Shown here piece after piece: positions 40,470-54,000 of a stretch of DNA of 64,000 nt (position 1 is the stretch's first letter; each line of letters starts with the position of its first letter). The notes below the pieces were generated by a model, which made no database searches, was not told the origin of the DNA, and worked only from the letters and a program-made list of their open reading frames with translations. The DNA is from Sitta carolinensis (taxonomy: Eukaryota > Chordata > Aves > Passeriformes > Sittidae): positions 10,813,501 to 10,877,500 of the forward strand of contig CM063290.1 of the NCBI GenBank assembly GCA_032173965.1. Reading direction: 5' to 3'. Position numbers and translations under genes: made by a program.

Positions 40470-41910
40470 CTGTAACAAGGTGAGAAAGACCAAGTGAGAC
40501 TGGTGATATAGGAAGGTGAACACAGCAGTTTATGCTGCATCCTCTGACATCCTTTTGACACCATTGTTTTGGGAAATGATAGGATAACCAAGGAAAACCT
40601 GAATGCAGAGGTCAAAGAAAAAAGCTGAATTGAGAGGAGTGAAATGGAAAGAGCTGGAGTTCCTGAGAACCAAACAAGTCACTGCAACATGGTCTGTTGG
40701 TGATGGGATCCAGCCTGTTTTCCAGCAGCACATCCTCTTAACTCAGCTACTCCAACCCCCTGCACAGTCCCAGGTGGAAAGATGTTCTCATGAGATATGA
40801 GATGGAGAGAGGAGGGGAAAGCAGCTGTGAAGACTGCTCTCCCTACAAGCCTTGGAGGCTGAGCTATGTCCAGGCTGAGGGCTAATGCTTGGAGATGGCG
40901 ACTGAAGACCATTTATTAAGCTCAGCTGTGTAAAGCTGCAAAAGGCCAGATTCTGCTGATGGTGACAGACATATAAAGAGAAGTTTATTTCGATATACCA
41001 AGTTATTTTGGGTTTAGAGACTCAGAACTGAGACCAGACATCAGTTTCACCCTGGAGAAAGCCTCATAAATGAACAGAACTGTTAGTGCTAAACACATCC
41101 ATGGCAGCTGCTGGGAGCATTAGGAGCAGAACAGATGTTCAGGTGAAACCTCTGCACAAGTTAGCAAGAAAGGAGTCACTAAAACACTTGCTTCTGAAAG
41201 AAAGCTAACAGCACTGAGTACCAGCTGGCTGCAGACAGGTCCCTGGGATACATCAGCAGTCTGACCCAAACCTGTCAGCCAGGGCCAAGCTAATGCTAGC
41301 CCAGGCTAGGCTGTGTCCAAGTGTTTTCCTTGACAGCAAAACCCACACCAAGCCCTGTGCCACTGCTGCAAGGCTGCTGCTGAGGCACCAGCAAGCTCAG
41401 CACAACCATATGACATGGTACAGCAGCTCAACTGCACAGGCTGCCAGCAGACACCCCGCCAGCAGAATGAGAACTGGGCCCTGCAGGGAAGCACGAGCCT
41501 CCCATCCTGTCATCCTGCAGCAGGGCAGAGCTAGCCCAAGAAGCACAGAGGAATATCCCCCAAAGGGAGGTGAAAGCCACAGCATCCCAGCCCACTCCCC
41601 AGGTCTGCACACCAGAGCACAGCTGTGCTGCAGTGCCCACAGAAACGCAAAAAACTTGCCTTGTGTAAACTTCAGAAGTTTTTAAGGATTATCTCAGTAC
41701 TGACAACATGTACAGGGAAGCCAGATTTTACTGCAAAAACAACAACTATTCCAGTCTTTCATTTGGTGCTTTCCAAAGGACACCACTCTCCATAATAATC
41801 CCTTGGCTTTTCAGCACGCATGAAAAATGACTACAAGAAATTTTTAACTGGGACAACACATAGAAAAACAAAACCTCTTCGGAATAGAAGTTGTGGGTTT
41901 GCTTTTTTAT

Positions 41911-41926
41911 AAAAAAAAAAAAAAAA
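41911..41926 (+). repeat. A16 homopolymer
   Basis: An uninterrupted run of 16 A lies in P3H2 intron 1. Confidence 0.85.
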
Positions 41927-44900
41927 GAGACATTCCTACTCAGAAACATACATTCCATTTTGAAATAGAACATTTCAACATAATCTCACTCTGGAAAAGT
42001 TCATTGCAGCTGGACACCATTGGATGCGGGATAAAGAACTGACCAGAGCATCTCACAAAGGGAATTTTCAGGTCCTGCTGAGTGTCTGTGGGAATGCCAC
42101 TGCAGCTGGTAATTAGAGACAGTCAGGATTGAACAAGAGGTTTGTTGGAGATGTGAGCTGTTGACCTGATCCAGAGGACTGCTAAGAAGCCACTCTTTGA
42201 GCTGCCTGGGGGAATTCATTCTTCCACACCACAGACTTCTATTCACAAACAGCAACCTGCCCGTGCAGATTTAAAAGGGACTAAGGATCTCTCAGAAGAG
42301 GAAGCTGTTCCTCAGCACACAACCTGCAATAGTCTGCTGTGGGATGTTCTTTTTCCCCTTAGTTCTAGATCCTTTTCAGGAAGATATCAAAAACTGTCAG
42401 AGATCTCAGGATGGGCTTAGTTCTTCTGGATAACACCCACCCCTGCAAAATAGGATGAGCCTGATTTCTAGACAACAGAAAATCCCTTTCAGACAAGGCT
42501 TACAGTGTGTCTAGTCCTGCTGGCTCTACAACAGCAGAGATGACCTTTGGAGTTTGCTAAGTGGACTCAAAGCAGAACATTTCAACTCAACACTTTTCAA
42601 TTTATCATGTTCCATATTTGCCTTAGAAACATGCAAGTAACATAAAGAAGCCAACAGCTTCTAAGATTGGGGGAGTTTTTAAGTGGGTGAGTGTACATAA
42701 AAGCAAAATTCCTAACTAGTAAGACACGTTCAGAGTCTAACTCTGACATTAGTTATGAAACACTCTGGGGAAACTTTTGCCAAAACTCTCTAAACTGACA
42801 AGGAGCAGAATATTTTGGTGCTTAAAGGTCTGGGCTGGGACTCAGGACACCTGGACTCAGTTCCTGGCCCTGTCACAATCTCACTATGCAGCCACTGGAA
42901 AAAAAATAATTCTGTTTTCTTTGTGCCTGATTTTCCATTCTTTTTAACTAATTACAATAAAAATAATAGCATTTCTCCCACAGAGTAGTAATTTTGTTTA
43001 TTTGGATGGCGAGCAACTTGGGGGCCATAAGCATGTGCAAGCACATAACACAAGGAGATTTTGACCCTTGCACAACAACTGCTGAATGAAAATCAGCAAG
43101 GAAAAAATGACAAATGTAGACTCACAACCTCAGTATGTGCTCTAAGGTCTGCTTGCTCACCCCACTGGAATGAGATCGCTGGACTGTTGCTGCAGCTTTG
43201 CACCAAACCCTGTGTATTTCAGCCAGAGACGACACAGAAAATCAGAGCATCAGCACTGAGAGAGCCCTGGGAACACCCTGCCCATTTTGATCTTAACATG
43301 CCAACATCTGGAGCTGAAAATGGGAAAACACAACATGTAGGTGCTGCTGGGTTCTGATGCTGGAAAATGTTTATTTTCCTCAATGAGATTTAGGAGCAGT
43401 TAATTTCACAGAACAATAGGTAAAAATTATTTAAAGCAGCAGAACCTCAGATGAAAGAATTTCAGCAAATGCTCAGTTTCACTCCCATCTGGGACAGTGC
43501 TGGCCTGGGCTTCAGTGGGATTGTGGCTTCCAGCCTGCAGAGGTGGCTGGGACTAGGAAGGCTGCTGTAACTGGAGTGTTGTGCAGGAACAAACACAGGC
43601 TGGAGAAAGGACCTCGACTGAGCATCTTGATCATCACTAGACAATTGAACCAAATAACCACTGAGAAAATCCTTTCTGGAGCCTTCATGGGCTGCATGGT
43701 GACACATAACACAATGCTGACAGACCCCTACTATTCACTGTCATTCTGGTACCTGCCAAGATATGTTTAAGCCAGCAAACTCCACACTGAGCAACCTCAT
43801 TTGTACCTGTGATGCCACAGTCAGCCTGCTGGGCTTAAGAAACAAGCTGTCTCACTGAAACTTGTCTAACTTGCTGCTCGATTTTACCCCCACTTTGGCT
43901 GCTGGGTCCACTCAAGAGAGACACAGAGGATTCACCTCATCACTAACACCCGTCCCAAACACCTCACTGGCTCGGTTCCTTGCAGGCACATGTTCTGGAT
44001 TCACACTTGCTTTCACTGCTTGCAGACAAATGAATTCTGACTAAAGCCTCTCATGCCAGATGCTCAGCAAGCTGGCAGAAGCTCCTGTCCCCTTCCCTAG
44101 GGAAAGGGCCTCACAGCAGCAGCACGGCTTCAGCTGCAATGACCCAAAACCTGCAGCCCTGTAAGTCTGCTCTCTGGAGCTTGGCAGTGGGGATAAGGAA
44201 GTGGAACAGGCAGAGTGCCACGTCTGTGAGACAAGCACTGCACAGCTTTACAGGTGGCTCCTGCAGCCAGGGCTGCCCTCCCACCACCACTCTGCTGTGA
44301 TGGACACTGACATGCTGCAGTTTGTGGGGGGAAGCAGCTGTCGCCAGAGCAACTACAGGTATTTGGCTGCTCCCAGCTCACCCTGAGCTTTTCAGGGCAA
44401 AAAACAAGAATGAAAGAGGTGTGAATGTCAGAGGATTTTTAAAGAGAATGTAGCCAAAGCAATACCAATTCTGACTGCCTGAGAAAAGAGCTCACAGGTA
44501 TGATACAACCAAGACCTCAGACTATTTTTCATAACAAGTTCCCATTGCATTGAACTTACTGTCAGATATTGGCAGCTGTCATGCATTCTGTGTCAGACTG
44601 TTCTAATCCAATCTCTGCTTCTATATTAAGTCTTCTTCACCGCATAAAATATAGTTTCAATTAAAACCTTTCTTTGTGGGGAACAGAAGTAAAGTTTATG
44701 TACTGGAAAATATGTCATATCCTTCAGCATTTCTTGCCATGCCAGGACTGGACCTACCTGCATATAACCTCAGTTAATTGCAGAGTGCATGAGCTTGGCA
44801 TGGAGCTTGTGATGAAAAATTTCAAACCATTCCACTGACCTAGAAACCAAAGTCACCAACCTCGCAGACAATCCCTGGTTTGCTGAACAGATAATGTTTT

Positions 44901-47900
44901 TGTAAAGTTTTTCTAAACTTTTCCACAGCTCCAGTGTTGCTGTTTTGTATTGAAGGCTTAGTGCACTGGGCTCTGCAGAGGAAGGAGGATCTGGGGCCTG
45001 CAAGTACAACAAGGGAAATAAAAGGTTCAGTGTCACGAAGGATTAATCTCGTTGTGTCTGTGCAGAGCTTACTGCCCAGGCGAGTAGGAGCAAGGAGCAG
45101 TGAGATGGCTATAAATAGCATGTGACCTTGTCTCAACTATTTTATTATTGCAAATAAGAAGGAAGGAATTCGTCAGAGAAGTTAATCAGGAAATTTTCCC
45201 TCTGCTGATGGGTCACACCTTGGCAGAATGATGCTTGAGCTGTTTGCAGCCCACTATGGCACCAACCGGCCCCATAGGACTACCAAAATCAGACAGCAAG
45301 GCAAACACACAGCAGGAAAGGACCTTAATCAAGTGCAGGGAATAGGTACCAGGAGTCAAAGGTGTGAGCCCTAAGTTCAGCACCACATCATCCCCTGTTC
45401 TTCAAACCTTTTACCAGTTTCTTGTGTTCCAACTCAAGATAAACAGGGATGCCTCCTATCCCTGCTACTGCTGTGATGGGGGGCAACAATGATGCAATCC
45501 TGGAGGCTTCACATGTATCTTTTAAGAGGGATTTTCATTTTCAAAAGAAAGACAATATCCAGCCTGCTTTAGGCAGTTTCTCTTAGACCACCCCAGCTTG
45601 CGTGCTGCTGCCTACCAATCACCCTGGCAGACCCAAACCAAACCAGAACAGATTTGCAGTATTGGCAAAGGGAAAATCTCTTACGAGAAAGGAAATTTAG
45701 AAACGGCTTGGGGTTTTTTGGTATTCCAACAAGCAACTTTTGGGACACAAACTTATGTACATTGATAGGTAAGTGGTCAAATGAGCTGACTAGATGATGA
45801 ATTAGTCTCCAGAAAGTGGGAGATACTTGGAAATCTAAACCCAAACACCACTTCAATACTCTTCATGGAAAAAAAATTTTTCAATTAATGAAGATGGAAA
45901 TCATATTTCTTAACAAATCTCTCACTTGAGCCATGCTGGCATTATTTTATGTGTGCATGAGTCCATGCTGAGCAGACTGACTGGATAACCCTGTCTGAAA
46001 GGGCCATTTGGCATTGAGAAAGCAAATTAGATTGACCCTTATATTATCCCTCTCTGACATGCTCTTGAACTGTTCCCAGGCATGTAAGAATGAAGATTTC
46101 CACACGTTTCTAGTTGTGCATTATATGCTTCATTGCACACTTGTGTAAGAAATCCTACACAAGGAGCAGGGCATTTACTCACAGCAAAACCATTTCCCAG
46201 CGGGAAGGACCCTTCCCATATAAATCTCCAACACACTGAAGCATTGCAGGACTCATCTGCAGAGCAAGCAGTGGGAAATGTGTTTGTGTTTACTGAACCT
46301 TTGATCTGAGCGATTGTGAAATGCACTCTGAGCCACGTTTTGTCCTGTGGAGACACTCATTTCTGCCTAACAAACTCAGAGCAGCTAAGTTGTGTGTGAA
46401 ACAGTATTTTCAATGAGGAAAAGGTGGGATGCATTCAGCCCTCAGGAATTTTGGGAGATGGTTACTCATGAAGCTCCTACACCCCAGAGTTTTCCTTGGA
46501 CAGATAATTAACTAGTGCCCTTGGAGATGAGGAGCATGGGAGAAGCAATACACTCATACACTAATGGCATAAAGAAGCACTTGATATTAAAGGGGGACTG
46601 TATGAAACCAGACAGGCTTTCTATGGTAGAATATTTTTTCTTGCATGTCCTTCCTCTGTTGTTATAACATCCCTGTGGCAGCCTGAGCTGTTGCTCACCT
46701 GGAAAAGTATCCAAGATTAGCCCGGGCATTTTAAGCTAATGAAATCAAGCAGCTGGGAACAAGCAGGATGTGACTGTCCCCTCCCCAGGGACCAACAGCA
46801 CTCCTGTAGGCCATTGCCTGTTAGACAAATAATGAGCTTTCATTTGATATAACAACTGGTAACTAAGAGGCAGGTGGTCCCAAGAGTCATGGAAATACCT
46901 GGGAAAAGAAAGGTGAATCTTACTGAACACACTGGCAAGGAGCGAGGGAGGTCTTTGCTATTAAGGGAGAATAGTCTCATGCTTTTAGGGGAAAACCAGA
47001 ACAAAACAAACTTGGCAGGCAGTTAAAAGAAGCTCTGCAGTTCAGATGTGAATTTTCTCCAGTATCCTGCCTCCCTGGACACTGCAGCTAATCAAGCTGC
47101 TCTGATTGATAACTGGGTCAGACTCCTACCCCAGATGTCTCCACACTGGTATCTCTATGGAAGTAATTACTATAACACTTCAGAAAAACACAACAGAAAC
47201 ATCTGAGACAAGCAGAAAAATTCTTACAACAGAAACTTTCCTCCCTTTCTACAGTTTAGCAATGGCTCAGCACCTCTTAGAAGAGTCAGACATGATGAGC
47301 TGTTGAACGCCCTTTGGGAGCCAAAGTTTCCTGTGCAGATGCCTATGCTTGTCTGCTGCTACTTAACAACATCCAAACAGCTACGTGTGTCCCTAGAACA
47401 CGCCCTTCTCGGAAGACACACAGTTTTCCACCACCATCCCAGAGCCAGGAAGCCACACTGACCTGGTGATAAATGACACTTGGTTTTTGCAGCCCTTTTA
47501 CGCTGTAAATGGAATTTTGTCAACAGGCTTAAGGCCCGTGCCAGACTGAGGGCTGCCTCCCTACCTTTCCCTTGAGCAAGAGAAAGGTCTTCTCCTGAAG
47601 ATGGTGATGACTGACTCGGACAGTGACCATGGTCAGTTTATGGTATCAGCACCAGGGCTTTAGTATGAAAAGTAGAGTGCAGAGCCCAGAGGGTAGGCTG
47701 CAAACAGGACTGTGCTATCTGAGGAAGAGGTTATCTCTCCCTGCCCTGAGCTGTAATTGGGCAGCAAAGGGAGAAGCAAACAAACTATAAATTTCAACAA
47801 GAAATCAGACTCACGGCATATCTATGCATCGTCCCCTCACCCTAAACTTTTGACAGCCTTCAAGGAAATGGTTTTAATTCACATTTTTTCCAGACACAAT

Positions 47901-50753
47901 ATTATTTGAATACCTTTTCCAGGGCTCAAGTCATAAACCAGCAAATAATGACTGACAGCTGCTGAATTCATGGAAACCATCATGATGGTGATGGACATTA
48001 GGGCACTGCAGATCTGATTAAATAAATCATCAGATTCCAATACAAGCATTTTGCAAAGTCTGTAGAAGATCTACAGATTCGGGGTGGACTTTGCTCACCA
48101 TGAGGGGAGCTGACTGATACCAAGGGGAAGCAAACTCAGCTTACACTTTAGGTGGGTTTGAAGAAAACCGACACATTTGAAAAGAAATTTCTATGCTGAT
48201 TCACCACTACAGGGCCAGCATGAAGGCACTGCACTGGAAATAAAGTTTGCAGAGAAAGGGAAAGAGTACAAGAAAGAAGTGAAAATATATCCATAGTTCT
48301 GCAATTTCATCTTGGTTGGTCTGAAAAGCAAAGGAGAGGTCTTGCCAGGAACACCACCTGTATGGGCTGCCAAGTTCAGTCCAAAGGTTCAAGCATCCCA
48401 GGAATCTTCCCCCAGCAGTGGCCAGGGATGGGCACTTGTGGGAAATGCATAAGGATATGGTGGGTCCACAGTGACCCTGACACAGGGCATTGTCAGCAAT
48501 GTCCAACAGCTTCCAGGCTTCCTGAACCAGGATTTGCCTCTGGACCAACTGTGCTTAAAAGCCACTGACAGACCTGTCCTCTAGGGACTTGTGAAATCCT
48601 TTTTGGAACTCATTTATACAGACTGCAATAAATAAGGGATTTGGGAGATTTTAAGATATCAGTGTATTATTTTCACCAGAGTACACACGTGGTTGAGAAA
48701 GACCTACCACAAGGCTATGTTAGAGTTTTCAGAAAACATGGATCTGCAAAGTACACATCGACTCCTCTGGGAGGCAAGAGGCGTTGCAGCAACACTGCAA
48801 AACTCCTCAGGTTCCTCCAATGCTCAATGCTCATAAAACACAAACCCATCTGAATTAAACAGGGATAGGGTTTCCCACCAAAATATATCTTCTGAAATGA
48901 AAGGACACATAACAGGGCAGGGGAAGGAGTCCACAAGACACCTTCTTATCCAGAGCACTGAGAGCACATTAGGTCTCAAGGGCTGTTGACAGGATGAGTA
49001 TGCTGGCATGGGATGCACTGTGTTGACCTCACAGCAGAGCAACCTTCAGACATGTTCTCTGCAAAATCTGACCCTGAAATTTCTGGGGGAGAGGTTCCCT
49101 TTCATAAGAGTTGACACACAGAATGAAAGTACACGAAGAACACATCTTCATGCATTGCCACATTCAGTTTACCTGGCACCACGGAAGAAACGTGTATTTC
49201 ATTTGGAGAGGATGTAATTCTACCCTTGTAAATGTGCCTCTTACCCTCCTCCAGCTCCCCCAGCTTTGATGAGCACTGTTACTAATTTGAGAGAGGAATT
49301 GCCGGCTTTGAGAGCAGAGTAACATCAGTCCATAATGACACCCCTGACAGCCCAGGGGCACCGTATGGAGGTGTGTGTTCTGCTGCTCAGGCTCCTGGTG
49401 CAGCTCCAGAGGCTCCTGTGGAGTCACACCAGGGCAGATTTGGCTCGTGCTCCAGGGAACAAGGCCACATATCACTTGGACATTTTTCTACATACATGAC
49501 ACACACCACAAGTCTCAGCTGGATTTGCTGCTTCTGGAACAAAATCACTTTGCTTGCTTTTCCCAGCCTTGGCTTGGTAATCATTACTAAACACTTATCA
49601 GCTAGACAGCCTTCATTTCCTGAGAGCCTGGACCTAATTACACCAGGAAACTTGCCGCTTTTTCTTCAGACACTGAGAAATGCTGGTTTCTGAGCCCTTC
49701 TACTACAAAGTTTAACTTTGTTCTGTTTAGTAGAGGGTAGGGGAGGGAAAAAAGAGAGACAGGTCTTGAGAGGCAAAATGCAGTGATCGTTCACAGAGAT
49801 GCTTTGGCTTCACTCTACATCATTAATAGTAACAACAAAATGCCACAGATATTTCATCTCCCCTCCGTCCCTTATTCATTTTCACTGAACCCTGCGAGGC
49901 CCCTGCAAAGAGGTATCATTTTCCCTGAATTGCAGGTAAGGAGTCTGATGTCTCACAGCAAATCAGAACCAGACCTCGGCGCTGCTGGCTCCTAATGCCA
50001 TTCCTCGAAGGAGTGAAACAAGCCCTGCAGCTCCATCCCGTTATCAGGACATTCGATCCAGCTGGGATGAAGGAGCCTTTGCCAAATGTGCTGCATACAG
50101 AGCAGCATTTCAAGCTCCTTTGTGCCATAGGGCCCACTGGGATGTTGAGTTACAATTGCCCACTTGTAATAGAGCCCAGAGTATCACCATCAAATCAAAC
50201 TATTGGTTAATTAGCGAATTAAAAAAAAAACCCTACAAATGCACAGTAATGGAGTTATAGAGCCATTAGCACCAAATCACAAGATCTGCCGCTGCAGCAG
50301 CATCACTTTTACCCTGTGAGCTGCCCAGGAGCTGCTGCCAAACATCCACATCCAATGGGAGAGACCTACGGCAAACCTGCTTGGAGAACAAAGGCAAGGA
50401 GACCTGAGCTAAGGGGTTGTGCTTCCACTGACTGAGGCTTCCAGGCATTCTCATTAATCCTACTATCCTGGCTTGGTAAAGAACCTACAGAAATGCAGAG
50501 TGGGTCCTCCCAGTGGTGCAGTTTTCCCTTCACAAGAATTAGCAGAATGACACGGGTGGGATGTGTCAGCTCCCAATTTGACCAGTTCACAAGGAGTGAG
50601 TGACCCAAGGGGAAGTGTGTGCATGTCTGTCCTTGAGAGCAGCCAAGAGAAGTGCCCTCTGCAAAGGGCTGATCAGTGGCACATCCCACATTTATGACTC
50701 TGGGTGCTCTCCTACAGGTGTGTACCTTCACCCTTCCTTCTCACAGCTGGAAA

Positions 50754-50785
50754 TAAGACACAGACCATTTAAGACACAGACCATT
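50754..50785 (+). repeat. Perfect 16-bp tandem duplication
   Basis: The 16-bp unit TAAGACACAGACCATT occurs twice head to tail with no mismatch, inside P3H2 intron 1. Confidence 0.9.
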
Positions 50786-51061
50786 ACCCTGGGCAAGAGC
50801 AGCCCATGGACTGGGCACTTGGTCTGCACATATTCCTGTACTGGGGGCAGATGTGGATAGAGCCAGGCAGGATGCCAGCCACAGCCTGAATGAAATTAAA
50901 CACGTACAGTGTTAAGCTCCATCTTCTGACACCCTTGTGGCCCTGCTTGTTGGAAACCCTGTACAGACACACTCCACAGCCTTCTCCACAGTAAGGGTTG
51001 AAAGCATCCATGGTGATGGATGACCTTCACTGGTCTCCTACCCAAGCACCAGCTCCTCAGT

Positions 51062-51082
51062 TTCTCAATTCTCAATTCTCAA
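51062..51082 (+). repeat. Heptamer repeat, three copies
   Basis: Three copies of a 7-bp unit (TTCTCAA) lie in tandem. Confidence 0.85.
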
Positions 51083-54000
51083 CCAGCACCAGTAAGCAAC
51101 ATCCTAAAGGATGCACGTGTCACTTGAGAGACCACACAGGTGTTTATTCCATCACTGCTTGCGTGTATCTGCCTGCCTGAGATGGAGAAAGCAGCTGCTT
51201 GGTGCAGCTCCAGGGCAGGACAGCAGCCCTCTGCAGAGGGAGCCCTGCCAGCCGCTGCAGGAAGATCCACAGCCCGTGGGGAGCTGGACAGGAATGCAGC
51301 AGGATACCCAGGCAGTGGTGTGTCCCACAGGGGTGCTTGGGGACCCCCTTAGCCCAGGTCTTTACCACTGACAGCACTGGCATGCTCTGTGTCCCTGCTG
51401 CAGCCTGAGAGACAGTACCTGCTGTCTGGGGCAGAGCTCTGCTCAACTATGCAAAAAATGAGGAGCTGTCTGCCCTTGCTGAGGGCACAGCTGAAGTCAT
51501 GCTCCTGTGAGAAGCCAGTGTTTTCCAAGCACTGGAGTTCTGCTTTCAATTGCTGGCTCTGGTTCTGATTTACTGGGAATTATTCTGCCAGGCACTAAGC
51601 ACCCCCATGACTCAGTTTCCCTGTTAAACAGGAGCACAAACCTTTTGGCCCTGACTGCTGGGAGGCTGAATGACAGCATCTAAATACCTCAGATGACATG
51701 TCAAGGCTTAAGACATTGCAAGATTTTTCTGTTGATCTAAAAATTATGCAGTGGACTACTGTGAGAGCTCACTCAGTCCTTATAAGTGGCTCTTTGTCAC
51801 TGTTCCCATCCACACCCTGGTTCCTCTTTGAAAGGCAAATACCATTAAAAGCTGTTTATAGAGACTGAGATCTAGAAAAGAGAAGTCAAATAGGGTCAGG
51901 CTCTCTCTGGCTTTGCTGCCCTGAGCTGTGGCCAGGGGCTGGCTTCCTGCTCCCCCCGTGACTGCAGGGAACACTGACCCATTTGTCTGAGGAGCCTCCG
52001 ACATGGGTGGGTGGGTGCCTCCTGCCCCTCTGCAAAGAAACATTTCATCTCCAGTGGAAATAACTAAGACGGAAAAAGTGGAAGATGCCAAGATTAAGAA
52101 AGAGAATTAGGGAAACAGCAAGCGTCCCTAATCAATCATGCTTGGACAGTGAGGGTTTTATGTGTACAAAGACTTCACTTAAATTCCTTCTGCATTTATC
52201 CACAAGAAAGAACAAAAATATAGTGGTTGAGGAAGTTGCCAGATGTGATTCACCCTTTTGCTTTCTGCAAATGTTTCCATTTTGTTGAAAACCCAATCAG
52301 CAAACTCAGGAACCCTTAAAAATTATTTATTTAGAAAATAAAACCTGCAAGCAGCTCCAATGGCAGCACAGAACATGGATGAAGGCAGAGGAAATCTGTC
52401 ATCTCACAGACTTAATGCCACAAACTTTTTTCCTGGCCTGGAGCAGCAGAACCGAACCACTGCTCTCAGTCTCTCTCTCACTGGTACCAAGTCTGATTTT
52501 CCTTGGCACGGAAAAGAGAAAGCTTAAAGGAACAGGTATGTCAATTCAGGGATTTTTAAAAGAAAATATAGCTAGGCATTTAAACAAAACTTCTGGTAAG
52601 GATGCTAGTCATCACCTGCTTCACAAAGATCCTTTAACTTGGTTAAACACAATCCAGGGTGACAACTGAGGCAGGCAGAGACAGAAAGTCACAGAGGCAG
52701 CAAGGCAGGCAGGATATACTGACACCTTACGGGCCTCACCCCAAACCCCTGAGTGGACACTACAAGCCCTGAGAAATGCCAGCACAGCAGTGAGAAGGAT
52801 CTGCCACCAGGCACCTCTAACAACTGCTCAGAGCATCCCAGGCTGGAGAGCACAGGAGCTGCAGCACTTCCCAACACTTCTGTTCTAAACACAGATTTAC
52901 AGCTAACTATTGATGGATTAAATAGAGTGAAGACTAAGTCACAAGTCTGTTGTTACATTTACTCAGTCTCTGGCACGTGCCCCTAACCATAATACAGCAT
53001 CTAATTTTGGTTTTGTTTTTAAAGAGAATCAGCTTGGACTTTGTTTCCACAAAACCCTTCTGTTTGACTAAGGGAACAACAGCTGTTCATTTCAAGAAGT
53101 TGCTGGAAAAACATTCATCTGCTCCCAGATCAGACTACTGTTAAAAAAGCAGAGCATCCTTCTAACACTGCCACAAAAAAAAGATTTGTACTTTAAAAAG
53201 TACATATATGAAGAACTTTTGACAAATGTGTTTTGGTCATTTCTGAAGCTAATTCAAACCATAAATCCCCGCAGGTGCAACTTCACTGGAAACGCGTGGC
53301 TTTCCATTCAAAATAAATCTGGGGCACAGAATAAAATCTGCATGACCTAAATGGTGACTTGGCAAACAGAGGCATGGGCAGACTAGCACAGTTAGCACCC
53401 GTGCTGCATTCAGCTCCCTGGGTTATTCTTTACAGATGCTTTCTCTGACAGCAGCATCCCTCCCCTCCGGAGCGCAAGCTGCTCCGGAGCACACGGTGCC
53501 GGGCTGTGGACAGGCAGAAACATTCCAGGAACGACGTAAATGTGAAAAAGAACCCTGGTTTCCAGTGACAGCAGCAGAAAGTTCTCTGGCTGCCAGACCA
53601 CAAACAAGCTGGAGGCGTTTCCCTCCCTCATCATACTTGACACGAGACCCGAGCCAAGCTCCTTCAGCAGCTCTCCAAAGGATTTACCATGAGACCGCCC
53701 ATACATCCGATTCCAGCTGCACAGGCCTGCCCCTGCCCTGGTAAAGGGGAAAGGCTCTGCTTTACAGGACAGCAGCAGTAGCAAAAGCTCTGTCTTGTGA
53801 TGGGGCAGGAGAGACAGCAACCTCCAATTTTCCATGAATTCTGGGCTGGATTTTACATCAGACCAACAACAGTATCATCTGGGAAAAAAAAGAGTTGCTC
53901 TGAGTAAAGCACCAGGGAGGGCCAAAGCCTCCGGAGCTACACTCTTGGTTTGCCCAGGTCAGGGTGGGCTTCCCGCTGCAGCTAGAGACTCAAACATCCC

